DNA from: Caprella mutica
Lineage: Eukaryota; Arthropoda; Malacostraca; Amphipoda; Caprellidae
DNA length: 64,000 nt
Direction of reading: 5' to 3'
Assembly: GCA_947561585.1 (NCBI GenBank)
Contig: CANNZV010001053.1
Span: forward strand, 221,910 to 285,909
Shown: positions 11,926-22,806 of the stretch, in pieces
How the letters are laid out: every line of letters begins with the position of its first letter
Position numbering within the stretch: position 1 is the stretch's first letter
Made by a program: the position numbers and the translations under genes
The notes under the pieces: generated by a model
Told to the model about the DNA's origin: nothing
Database searches by the model: none
Seen by the model: the letters and a program-made list of their open reading frames with translations, nothing else

Positions 11926-12208
11926 ATACTTTTAGAAATAATTAATATCTTGAAAGAAGGCCAAAAACGCATTGTTTGTTTAAAAGTCTAAATTTGAAAT
12001 CAAAACAAAGAGTGTACAATCTTCTTTCTCAGCGTCAGGTTGGAGATTCGCTTGATTGTTGCTCACAGAGTATTAAAAAACTTTAAAAGCAAATAATAAA
12101 ATATATACTGAACCGAATTGTATGCGGTTTGCGGGATAATTATCGTAAACCTTAGGTCTAAAATATTATTTAATAAACTCATTTTTTTCCGGAGCCTGGA
12201 GAGGACCT
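11926..12208 (-). mobile_element. TTAA-flanked MITE, partial copy
   Basis: Reverse complement of the MITE halves seen at 58072-58129 and 60586-61113. The terminus GGAGCCTGGAGAGGACCT is followed by TTAA (12209-12212). Its other half would lie beyond copy 2, in or before the assembly gap. Confidence 0.8.
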
Positions 12209-12212
12209 TTAA

Positions 12213-13066
12213 CTAACAAATAGTATTTCTTAATTGTAATACAAATAATCTTTTTTCCAAACCATCATCATCACACACGCACACCATATATTTGTTAAAT
12301 TTGTTACCCATAGTCCCTGAAAACAAATAAACAATTCATCCCTTAAAAATTCAATAAATCTTGTTTATGGTATATTTATTCAAATTTTACTTAAAAGTAT
12401 TATAAAAAGGGTAAGTAAATTGAAATTCATGAAATGAAACTAATTCCAATATTAAATTCGAAATTTGTATTTACAGCAATCCCTCGTAGTAGACGACCTA
12501 GGACTAAACAAACCATTATATTAGATAATTAGACCAATTAAGATATCTTGAAACTGTTTTACATGAAACAAATACTCCCTTTTATTAGTTTGTTTTATTG
12601 ATTATTCGCCATTTTATCTTTTTGTCCATACCAGAGTCTGTGCTAAAAAAAACTGATGTGAAGAATTACAGAAAACTAGATACAGTGGTGACTAGGGTTG
12701 TGACATTGCATATTATGCATATACCTATGCAGATAAAACGTGCATTTAATATAAATATAAAAATGCAACTGAAAAAATGCATATGCATTTCAAAATGCTT
12801 AAGTGCAATTGAAAAAACATGTATGCATTTAAAAATATAGAAAAATAAAAAAGTGTATATGCAAAATTAATTGCCCTGATGGAAATAAAAAGAAGTACAG
12901 AACTTAAAACTAGAAAAGATGTATTGTACATAGAATTGAAGACAGTAAATATAAAATGAACTGAAAGGCAAGGAAATGTATACTGTTCTCAGGCGAAGAA
13001 ACGATCATTTTAATTTTGTTAAGAGGAATATCACTACATCTGATTTTCGGTCATTCTTAAGCCATA
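12213..13066. other. Non-coding AT-rich sequence with one hAT-like terminus
   Basis: At 12693 TAGGGTTGTGACATTGCAT resembles the ends of the hAT-like element at 19838-21337 and leads into GCATATGCAT-rich sequence. No matching opposite end was found, so the copy is probably truncated. Nothing else recognised. Confidence 0.45.
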
Positions 13067-13068
13067 TA

Positions 13069-14349
13069 CAGGGTGGGGCGTAAGTTTGGAAGCAAATGAA
13101 AGTGCATATTATAATCCAACGAGAAATATATTTAATAATTTACAGTTATGTATTATTACATAAGGGTTTTAATAATTCAAAAATCATAAATTTATTCAAA
13201 ATGTCCCTTGTTTTTAATAACAGCCTCAAATCTCCTCCGAACTCTTCCTACTGCGGCACGCAACTGTTCTTGTGAAATTTCCTTCCAAGATCTCTGTAGC
13301 GAACGCTTTAAATCATCCACACTGCGATGGAATTTACCACAGGCCTTTGATTCAAGAATGGACCATACCGAAAAGTCCATAGGATTAACATCTGGGGAGA
13401 AGGGAGGCCACATTTCTTTGGACCAAAACCGTGGAAGATGGTCATGGCACCAGTTTTGAGTAACATTTGCAGTATGTGAAGTCGCGCCGTGGTGCTGAAA
13501 TGTCCATAGAGTGTCATTACCGAGGTGATCCTTAGCTGTATCCAACATTGGCGTCAAAATATTCGCAATATAACATTTAGCATTGATTTTGGCGCCTTGT
13601 TCCACAAAAATTAAAGGAGATCTCCAAGTTTCTGAAACGGCGGCCCAGACCATTACTGAAGCAGGTTTCATGGTTCTGTGGACAGTTTTTGGTTGTATGG
13701 GATGTCTTTTGCACTTTTACCGATTATTCTGTCATTCCTCCGATTGTGAGCCATTTCCACTGTGAAATTTTTTTCGTCAGACCAAACAATTTCACCAGCC
13801 GTGCCAGACTTCAATTCTCTCAGAAGTGCTTTGCTTCTCTCCAATCTCTTTTTCTTTACAGCTTCTGACAGCTAGAGTCTGTCTCTTTTGGAGGGTGAAA
13901 GAGGACATCTTTAGGACTTCTTTAACAACTCTTCTCATTGTTCTGGGACTCACTTTCATTAGCTGTTTTGGCTAACAATCGTATTGACCTTTTCGGGTTC
14001 CTCCTGATCTTCTCTCGGGCACATTTTATCAGTTGTTTGGTGCGTTGTGAGCGTGGTCTACCACTTCTTGGACGATTAAAACGCTTCACACACTTCCAAA
14101 CAGTCGATCTCGCTATTGAGAGAGTCTTTGAAATGACGGCCATCTGACTTCCCGGCACGGTGTAGAGCAATAATGGCTTCTCTTTTGTCTGACATTTTTG
14201 AATTGACTAAATTTTTGTAAAAAATAACACTGCCACGTCATAATGTAGTGTCTCTACAATAGTTCAAACCCTATCACCTACTTAGAAACTTATTTTTAAG
14301 AATTATATTAATGTTTGAAAAATTGCTTCCAAACTTACGCCCCACCCTG
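13069..14349 (-). mobile_element. Tc1/mariner (DD37D, maT-like) element, copy 1
   Basis: Inverted ends CAGGGTGGGGCGTAAGTTTG (27 bp in full, through GGAAGCAA) lie at both termini. The flanking TA dinucleotides (13067-13068, 14350-14351) give the standard mariner duplication. The 1281-bp body encodes a broken transposase on the minus strand. Confidence 0.95.
13192..14170 (-). pseudogene. Broken mariner transposase (DD37D), copy 1
   Basis: The N-terminal part (13922-14170) keeps the helix-turn-helix region (TLSIARSTVWKCVKRF) and the RSGRPRSQR stretch, but has lost codons in between relative to copy 2. The C-terminal part (13192-13671) keeps the third catalytic D in SPDVNPMDFSVW. The second catalytic aspartate is replaced: copy 2 reads QQDGATSHT, here it is QHHGATSHT. 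Frameshifts and stops separate the halves. It cannot encode an active enzyme. Confidence 0.92.
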
Positions 14350-14351
14350 TA

Positions 14352-15129
14352 TAAGCATACGGATAGCGAAAGTACCGTGAACGGATCATAGAGTTATGAT
14401 ATACTAGTAATACTAAGTGTGGCAGCGATTGCAGGATGCTAAGGAAGACGGTGTAAAACCTTATTTTGTTTCAGTTATATCATTTCTCCATTAAATTTTG
14501 TTTCAGTTATATCATTTCTCCATTAAACTGACGCTAGATTGATAGTCACGTGACCCAAAAATAAGGATTTTAGCGTCCCGCAAGACGCGATATTATTTTG
14601 GCCACTGACTCACCACTTGGAACGGTTCCATTCTGTTTGCTGGCCGCATATTAAAATAATGGAAATATAATTATATCATGGATATGCGTTGTTTTTCAAT
14701 GCCCTCTGCTTTATGAGAACACCTTTCCTTGATGACGAAGATGGTAATCTGAAGTATATTTGGAGAAAACTTAAACAACAATACTATAATTAAAATAACG
14801 AATAAGAATATAATTCATATATGATCGAAAATGTGAAATCGTCCGACAACTAAGAACTTATCCCATTATTCAACAGATCTGCTTCCAAATCGCTATAATG
14901 CCGATTTGTTCAAGGAAATGGTTATTATTTCATTTGCAAATGCGCCCATGAAACAGAAACTTTTCTATTTACATTATTTAATATAATATAACAAGTCTGC
15001 ATTTATTCTAACTAAATAATTATATTTTAAAAGTCAGTAACTATGATACAACTTTTATCATTTATTTTCCATTTTCAAATGCGCCCAGCAAACAGAAAAG
15101 ATCCCTGTGAACTTTGTTCTAGCATCCCT
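14352..15129. other. Non-coding sequence, nothing recognised
   Basis: A short direct duplication (TTTTGTTTCAGTTATATCAT, near 14463 and 14496) is the only structure noted. Confidence 0.45.
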
Positions 15130-15131
15130 AT

Positions 15132-17651
15132 CCCAACAAACATATGAATGTCGATTCGATGCCGTTTGCTGTCGAATTCGTAGCGCTAACGGTGGGTATC
15201 GACTTAGCAACCATTTCGACTCATAGTAGATATCGGAATGTCTGTTTCTAAATGATATCTGAATTTACACTTCGAGTAGAAACATGAAAATCGATACATG
15301 GTTTTAACAGCATCATCTTGACGTCGGCATGTCCATTTCCAAACGATATCTGAATTTATACTTCGACCAGAAGTGCAAAAACAGATACGTAGTTTTAAAA
15401 AAATCGTTTCAAATTTGGAAATTCATTTTCTTATCTTCCTGTTATATAATACGTATAGAAATGTAGGAATTATTTTTATTCAATTGGATTGTACCTTTCT
15501 ATATAACGTACGTGGTGCTCCCTTTAAACTATACCCAATAATTAATACATTTATAGGGGACTACGGCAGTTGTAAAGGTATGATCGGGCATTGACACGCT
15601 AGTGCGATTGTACAATGGATCATTGTATGTATAGTAAGCGATATTGGAACATCGGTTGTTGAACAGTGTTCCTCCAGTACCGTGAAAATGAAATGGATGA
15701 CCAATCAAGTGATTTTTAAATGACCAGTGCATTTATTGTTATGAATCTATTCTAAACTGCTTATTGTAAATAAACCACGAGGGGTTCCTAAAGCTGTCTT
15801 TGGTGAATGGAAGAGAAGGGGTGTGGCGTCCCTTGGGACTCAAACTGTTGTAATTTGGATTATGTATTGTCTATTTTATGTTTACCATGAGTATAGTTTT
15901 TTTAACTCTCCATGCAGTTTTAGAAGATAGCGCTAGGGTTATGCTCCACAATTACGTACGAGGTCTTAGATTTTGTGTTATGTAGGCTCGTAGACTTCAT
16001 TTACTATTACCTCTTCATTTTCATCTTCCATCCTTGAGTGCAGCCACCGGTGCTTGTGACCATTTTTGTCACATTCCTTGGTAATTGACAGCATTCACGT
16101 AGTTTTTCAGCATCCATGAGCGTCGTGACTTTGTCCATGGAGTCACTTTCCTTTCTGACTGCTTCTTCCAGTCCCTTCTATTTATTTTCCTTTAGACGTC
16201 AGAGACATGGCCTTTGGTTCCGAAGCAGACGTTAAACCTATACTAAACGTAAATAATTAAAAGTTAATGGGATATTTAACATGTTCTATTTTAGAGTACA
16301 TTCTGTGTTATCGGACGGTTCCACATTTTCGAATATGTAAGATATAAATATATTAATTATCATTATTCAATTCTTACTTAAATTGGTATCCATGATACCA
16401 GTACGTAAAATACAAGTTTAGAAATAAAAATCAATACCTAAATAATTTTTCTACGTAAAATGCGGAAACCCATATCCGATAACTTGAACTTTCACCTAGT
16501 GCCAAAAGCTGCAAATGAGACGATTAAAATTCAGTGATTCACATTATAGATAATTAAACTTAGAGTTGTAATCGAACTCATTAAATCTATATATAATGAG
16601 CATTATTCAACTTTTATTTCAATTGGTATCATATACCTTCAGCTATTAAATTAAATTGTAGTTAAATAATAATAATTATATTTTCCTTTATCACGTGTTC
16701 GAAAATATAGACCCTATTAATAACTTGGAACATAAACCCTACTGCTAAAAATATTTCACAGAACACAAAATTCCTGTTTGTTCAATGTAACACAATTATA
16801 TAAGTCAAAATATCAAACTAATTACTCAACTATTATGACCTTTATTTACTGAGTGATAGTTAATCTATGGTCAAATTTTAATCAATGCATTCATTACTTT
16901 GAACTTTCATCACACAACTTTCATCTGTATTCTAAATCGAAGCCTCAAAACATTTCTTTAATTTGAACTCAAAGAGAACGAAATTTTTAAGGAGTTACAA
17001 TTATATAAAAATTTGACCAACTCATTACTATTTTTAATAAGAAAAAGTGGTGATTTTGGTTATAAAAGCGGTGCTTGCCTGTATTGTTTTATTCACTCTA
17101 AGAATATCTTCATGTATCTCCGAGTCACTTAATATCAAAATTTTTTTTAGGTAAGTGCATCCATGGTGGCAAAGCTACAGAGGTACAGGCACGAGAACGG
17201 AGGGACCCACGAACGATACCTGGACACATCACTTCATTTCTTCCCATATAATTTATTTATATCACTATGTAACATTAATCGAATTGATATGCATCTAAAC
17301 GTACAATACGTTATTTCAATGAAGTAAGAGTTTTCTATTTTAATTTATTTATTTATTGGATGCAAGTGGATATCGTTTCGAAGCATATTAGATATATAAT
17401 TAGGCGTCTGTTCGATGCAGAATCCTTATGTATGTTGTATGTCGTAATTTATCTTTCTATTCAACGCTGTTATAACGGTATCGCTTCGATGCAAAATATA
17501 CTTGATATGATGCGGTTTAGCGGTGCAAACGGATATCGGATTGATGTCTACTTGATGTCACCATGTCTAATTTGTTACTGGTATTCGATGTCGGAAGAGA
17601 GGTTTTACAGAGTCGTTTAGACATCGAATAGATACATTTATGTTTGCTGGG
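15132..17651 (+). mobile_element. CCCARCAAACAT element, copy 3 (complete)
   Basis: A 2.5-kb copy with both termini (CCCAACAAACATATG and ATGTTTGCTGGG inverse) and AT on each side (15130-15131, 17652-17653), giving a 2-bp target duplication. It contains the dispersed repeat at about 15770-16240. No protein-coding capacity is seen. A 2-bp non-TA duplication and CCC start could fit the ISL2EU group, but no transposase supports this. Confidence 0.8.
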
Positions 17652-17724
17652 ATAGTGCCCAACTTTTTTTAAATGCACATGAATTTATTTTTCTATTTCA
17701 ATTATTTCTTACCGTTATAAGAAT

Positions 17725-19510
17725 AAATGTAACTCCTTAAATATTTCGTTCTCTTTGAGTTCAAATTAAAGAAAATGTTTTGAGGCTTCGACTTAGAATA
17801 CAGATGAAAGCTGTGTGATGAAAGTTCTAAGTAATGAATTCATTAATTAAAATTTGACCATAGATTAACTCTCACTCAGTAAATATAGGTGATAATAGTT
17901 GGGTAATTAGTTTGATATTTTGACTTATATAATTGTGTTTCATTGAACAAACAGGAATTTTTTGCTCTGTGAAATATTTTTAGCAGTAGGGTATATGTTC
18001 CAAGTTATTATTAGGGTCTATATTTTCGAACACGTAATAAAGGAAAATATAATAATTATTATTTAAATACTATTTAATTTGTAACATAATAACTGAAGGT
18101 ATATGATACCAATTGAAATAAAAGTTAAATAGTCATTATTATATATAGATTTATTGAGTCCGATTACCACTTTAAGTTTAATTATCTATAATGTGAATCA
18201 CTGAATTTTAATCGTCTCATTTGCAGCTTTTGGCACTAGGTGGAAGCTCAAGTTATGGGATATGGGGTTCATCATTTTACTTAAAAAAATTAATTAGGTG
18301 TTTATTTTTATCTCTAAACTTGTATTTTACGTACTGGTATCATGGATACCAATTTAAGTAAGAATTAAATAATGATAATTATTATATTTATTTCTTATGT
18401 ATCCGAAAATGTGGAAACGTCCGATAACACTGAATCTACTCTAAAATGGAACATGGTAAATAGCCCATCAACTTTTAATTATTTACGTTAAGTAAAGGTT
18501 TAACGTCTGTTTCGGAACCAAAGTCCATGTCGCTGACGTCGAAAGGAAATGAAATACAAGGGACTGGAAGAAGCAGTCAGAAAGGAAAGTGGCTTCATGG
18601 ACAAAGTCACGACGCTCATGGATGCTGAAAAGCTACTCCTTGAATGCTGTCAATTACCAAGCACCGGTGGCTGCACTCAAGGATGGAAGAGGGAAATGAA
18701 GAGGTGATAGTAAATGAAGCCTACGAGCCTACCTAACACAAAATCTAAGACCTCGTAATTGCAGAGCATAACCCTAGCGCTATCCTTTAAAACTGCTTGG
18801 AGAGTTAAAAACATGATAAACATAAAATAGACGACACGTAATCCAAATTACAACAGTTTGGGACCCAAGGCACGCCACCCCTTCTCTTCCATTCACCAGG
18901 ACAGCTTCAGGAACCCCTCGGTGCTTATTTACAATAAGCAGTTTAGAATAGATTCATAACAATAAATGCACTGACCATCGAAAAATCATTTGATTGATTA
19001 CCAATTTCATTTTCACGGTACTTGAGGAACACTGTTCAACAACCAATGTTCCAGTATCGCTTACTTTACGTTGATCCAGTGAACAATCGCACTAGTGTGC
19101 CAATGTCCAATCGTACCTTTACAACTGTCGTTTAAAGGGAGCACTACGTACGTTATATAGAAAGGTACAATCCAATTGAATAGAAATAATTACTACATTT
19201 CTGTACTTATAAAAAAGGGAGATAAGAGAATGAAATTCCAAATTAAAAACGATTCTTTTAAAACTACGTATCTGTTTTCGTACTTCTGGTCGAAGTATAA
19301 ATTTAGATATCGTTTGGAAACCGACATGCCGACGTCAAGATGATGCTGTTAAAACCATGTATCGGTTTTCGTGTTTCTACTCGAAGTGTAAATTCAGATA
19401 TCATTTAGAAACAGACATTCCGATATCTACTATGAGTCGAAATGGTTGCTAAGTTACGCTACGAATTCGACAGCAAACGGCATCGAATCGACATTCATAT
19501 GTTTATTGGG
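17725..19510 (-). mobile_element. CCCARCAAACAT element, copy 4, inverted and truncated
   Basis: The reverse complement of the left ~1.8 kb of copy 3, ending at ATGTTTATTGGG (19510). The right-end part is missing. It lies just downstream of copy 3 in opposite orientation, so the pair can form a very large foldback. Confidence 0.8.
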
Positions 19511-19829
19511 TTGTTTCTTCATCTGAAATAGCTACATTCTTATTTTTTATTGGCTACATCCTAACTCATTCACTTCACAGGAGTTCACAAATCACTATAT
19601 AGACTCATAGAGATACTGTAACTAGGAAATTTGTTGCTCTCCTGACCCATCTCAAACCAAAAATTATTGTAGTTTAAAAGAATACTAGTATTTATTCATG
19701 AAAAGAATATGCTCTATTAAAAAATATTTATTTTTCATAACGAGAATATTTTTTCAAGTAAGGAATATTTGTAATTTCAAATATGCTCAATACTATATTT
19801 TTTACAAAACGCATATTGTCACAACCCTA
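19511..19829. other. Non-coding sequence ending in a hAT-like terminus
   Basis: Ends GCATATTGTCACAACCCTA, the inverse of the TAGGGTTGTGACAATATG terminus family. It lies back to back with the next element across an 8-bp GTTATTAC. Confidence 0.45.
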
Positions 19830-19837
19830 GTTATTAC

Positions 19838-21337
19838 TTGGGTTGAGACAATATGCACTGCATATTTTGCAGTGTATGCACATAAAAATTTAGTGCATAT
19901 TCGCTTGAAATATGCGTTTCATAAAATGCATTTTATAAAACGCATATGCATTTATAAAACGCATATACAAAATATATGCAGAAAATAATTTTAATTGAAA
20001 AAAATTAAACGTATTTCAGTTAAGTAGACATTTTAGATTTCCATCTATTTTTCGAAATAGGCTGTTACTAAGAAGCCCATGTATTTTTCACCAAATATTT
20101 TTTTTATTAATTGTATAAATAATAAAACACTGAGATGTAGAATGAAAGTTAATATCTTTAAATTGTCAATTTTTATTTATTGAAACACTGCTTATAAAGT
20201 CTGCTTCCAAGTACATTAACAAGTCATCAATATGAAGTATCGTTTATACAGGTAAAGCTCGTACAGCACATGATCTTTAAACGGTCACCCACTAAAAAAG
20301 ATCAAAATTATCCGTTCTTCTGACCATGCAAATCCTAGAATGGCCCCTCAAATAATATTATTTATAATTTAACAAATATTTTATTAGTTTACCTAGTAAC
20401 TAGTCAAACATTGATTATATTCAGAGGTAATACAATTTAAAACCAACACTTAACTTACTGTTTTTTTCAGTAATTTTATCTTTGTCAACCTATTCCTCCA
20501 CGTTTTCTTTGATTAGAAAAGTTCTATACAAATTAAAAAGAGGTGTAACTATTCTATATTATATAGTAATATATATTTCATTTATTTACACCAAAAAAAA
20601 AATTAAGATAGTAAATTAGTTATTTTTATTTTGTTTTTGGTTTAATTAACGAAATATACCATCAATGAAAACTCCCAATTACAATTGGCCTTATTTCAAA
20701 GAAATTAGAACATATAAAGCTAACCTGAACGCATATCGTTGAGCATATAACGCTAACCTGAACGCATAAAAAGTATATTTTAAGCATAAAAAAATATATT
20801 TTTAAGGCATAAAATGCATATATATAAAGCATAAAAGCCTTTTTATCAAGCTTAAAGCATAAAAGCCTAATTTTCATAAAGAATATTGTCACAACCCTAG
20901 TGATCACTTTTGAGATTGACCTGCCTCGCGCATCAATTTGCTCTATTGTTGCTGGAATTACTGAGAATGTTAAATCTATGAACGCAAGATATATTTTCAT
21001 TATTTCTATGCTCTGTAGAAGTTTTTGAAGTTCTCTCTAATAATTATCTGGAATATTTAGAAGCAGAGTTCAACCAAGTTCCCACCTCGTTATAACCTAA
21101 TTTCTATAATATTAAAATTTTTGAAGTAGAATAAATATCTAGCTCTTATTCATTCGCCTGATGTTTATCATTTATTTATGTAGAAGTTTATCATTTGAAT
21201 ATCATTAATCAATTTATTTTAATAAGCACTTTTTATATGTATATAAAATAGAAATTTGCATATGCAATTTAAGATTTGCATATGCTTCTTTTATATGCAT
21301 ATGCATTTTTTCACCAATATGCAAAGTCACAACCCTA
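19838..21337. mobile_element. hAT-like 1.5-kb element with 8-bp duplication GTTATTAC
   Basis: The left end is TTGGGTTGAGACAATATGC and the right end is the inverse of TAGGGTTGTGACTTTGC. GTTATTAC flanks both sides (19830-19837 and 21338-21345). The body is rich in GCATATGCAT-type sequence near both ends. An additional internal terminus (CACAACCCTA then GTGATCAC) at about 20899 suggests a nested relative. No transposase frame is present. Confidence 0.7.
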
Positions 21338-21345
21338 GTTATTAC

Positions 21346-21912
21346 AGCAGCAAGGGTCTTTAATTTAGTTAATACAGTAAACTCTGGTAAATATGGGCAA
21401 TTACTGTTATTTTCTTGGGGCCCAATTGTCGGGCCACGCATTTTAACAAACTGCATATTTCATGCGAATATGCACTAAATATTTATGTGCATGCAATACA
21501 TATTATGCAGGGCATATTTTCACAAGCCTATTTATAATAATCAGATCCTTTTGCAAATGCCCAGATGCAAGGAATTAGTGTATATTCCATATCTTAAACT
21601 CTGCTCAATCCTAAATCTACTAAAGATAGGTAATAAAAATCAAATGCACTTGACTGTTTATTGCAAAATTATTAAATCCTGACTATAAATATAGAAAAAT
21701 AGATCTTATCTTTGGTACAATAATATTTCTAGACATTTATTCGATAAAACAAGCAACTCATTCTTTGGCAACTAATTGGAACACTTCATGAATAATAACA
21801 TTTGAATAGATATGAATTTATGATATTAAGAAGACGTGTGATGAACTAGCTGAAACAACTGATCAAACATTTCTGAATACCAAACTAACCTAAAAGTAAT
21901 GCGATGCATTAA
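21346..21912. other. Non-coding sequence with inverted hAT-like left end
   Basis: About 21430-21530 is an inverted, diverged copy of the left ~100 bp of the element at 19838. The remaining sequence downstream of TBCCD1 is AT-rich with no feature seen. Confidence 0.5.
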
Positions 21913-21918
21913 TTTATT
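21913..21918 (-). terminator. Candidate poly(A) signal of TBCCD1
   Basis: AATAAA on the minus strand just beyond the 33-bp array. Using it would make the 3'UTR about 0.9 kb and almost wholly repeat. A second AATAAA lies at 21736-21741. Confidence 0.4.
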
Positions 21919-21933
21919 AGTAATGCTACAGCA

Positions 21934-22806
21934 ACGCATTCACACTGCTAACCTATCAGTAATGCAACGCATTCACACTGCTAACCCATCAGTAATGCAA
22001 CGCATTCACACTGCTAACCCATCAGTAATGCAACGCATTCACACTGCTAACCCATCAGTAATGCAACGCATTCACACTACCAACCCATCAGTAATGCAAC
22101 GCATTCACACTACCAACCTATCAGTAATGCAACGCATTCACACTACCAACCTATCAGTAATGCAACGCATTCACACTAGTAACCCATCAGTAATGCAACG
22201 CATTCACACTAGTAACCCATCAGTAATGCAACGCATTCACACTAGTAACCCATCAGTAATGCAACGCATTCACACTAGTAACCCATCAGTAATGCAACGC
22301 ATTCACACTAGTAACCCATCAGTATTGCAACGCATTCACACTAGTAACCCATCAGTATTGCAACGCATTCACACTAGTAACCCATCAGTATTGCAACGCA
22401 TTCACACTAGTAACCTATCAGTAATGCAACGCATTCACACTACCAACCCATCAGTATTGCAACGCATTCACACTAGTAACCTATCAGTATTGCAACGCAT
22501 TCACACTAGTAACCTATCAGTAATGCAACGCATTCACACTACCAACCCATCAGTAATGCAACGCATTCACACTGCTAACCTATCAGTAATGCAACGCATT
22601 CACACTACCAACCTATCAGTAATGCAACGCATTCACACTACCAACCCATCAGTAATGCAACGCATTCACACTACCAACCCATCAGTAATGCAACGCATTC
22701 ACACTAGTAACCTATCAGTAATGCAACGCATTCACACTGCTAACCTATCAGTAATGCAACGCATTCACACTACCAACCCATCAGTGATGCAACGCATTCA
22801 CACTGC
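21934..22806. repeat. 33-bp minisatellite in the TBCCD1 3'UTR (~26 units)
   Basis: A 33-bp unit (ATGCAACGCATTCACACTA on the plus strand, then a CAACCCATCAGTA-type half) repeats about 26 times with low divergence. Main variation is GCT/ACC/AGT at one codon-sized position and CCC/CCT at another. The last unit overlaps the TBCCD1 stop codon. On the plus strand the period keeps a 330-codon frame open, which I reject as a gene. Confidence 0.95.

Noticed and set aside
13583..13765. Plus-strand 60-codon frame (also at 24108-24290 inverted)
   Set aside because: Antisense shadow of the mariner transposase in both copies.
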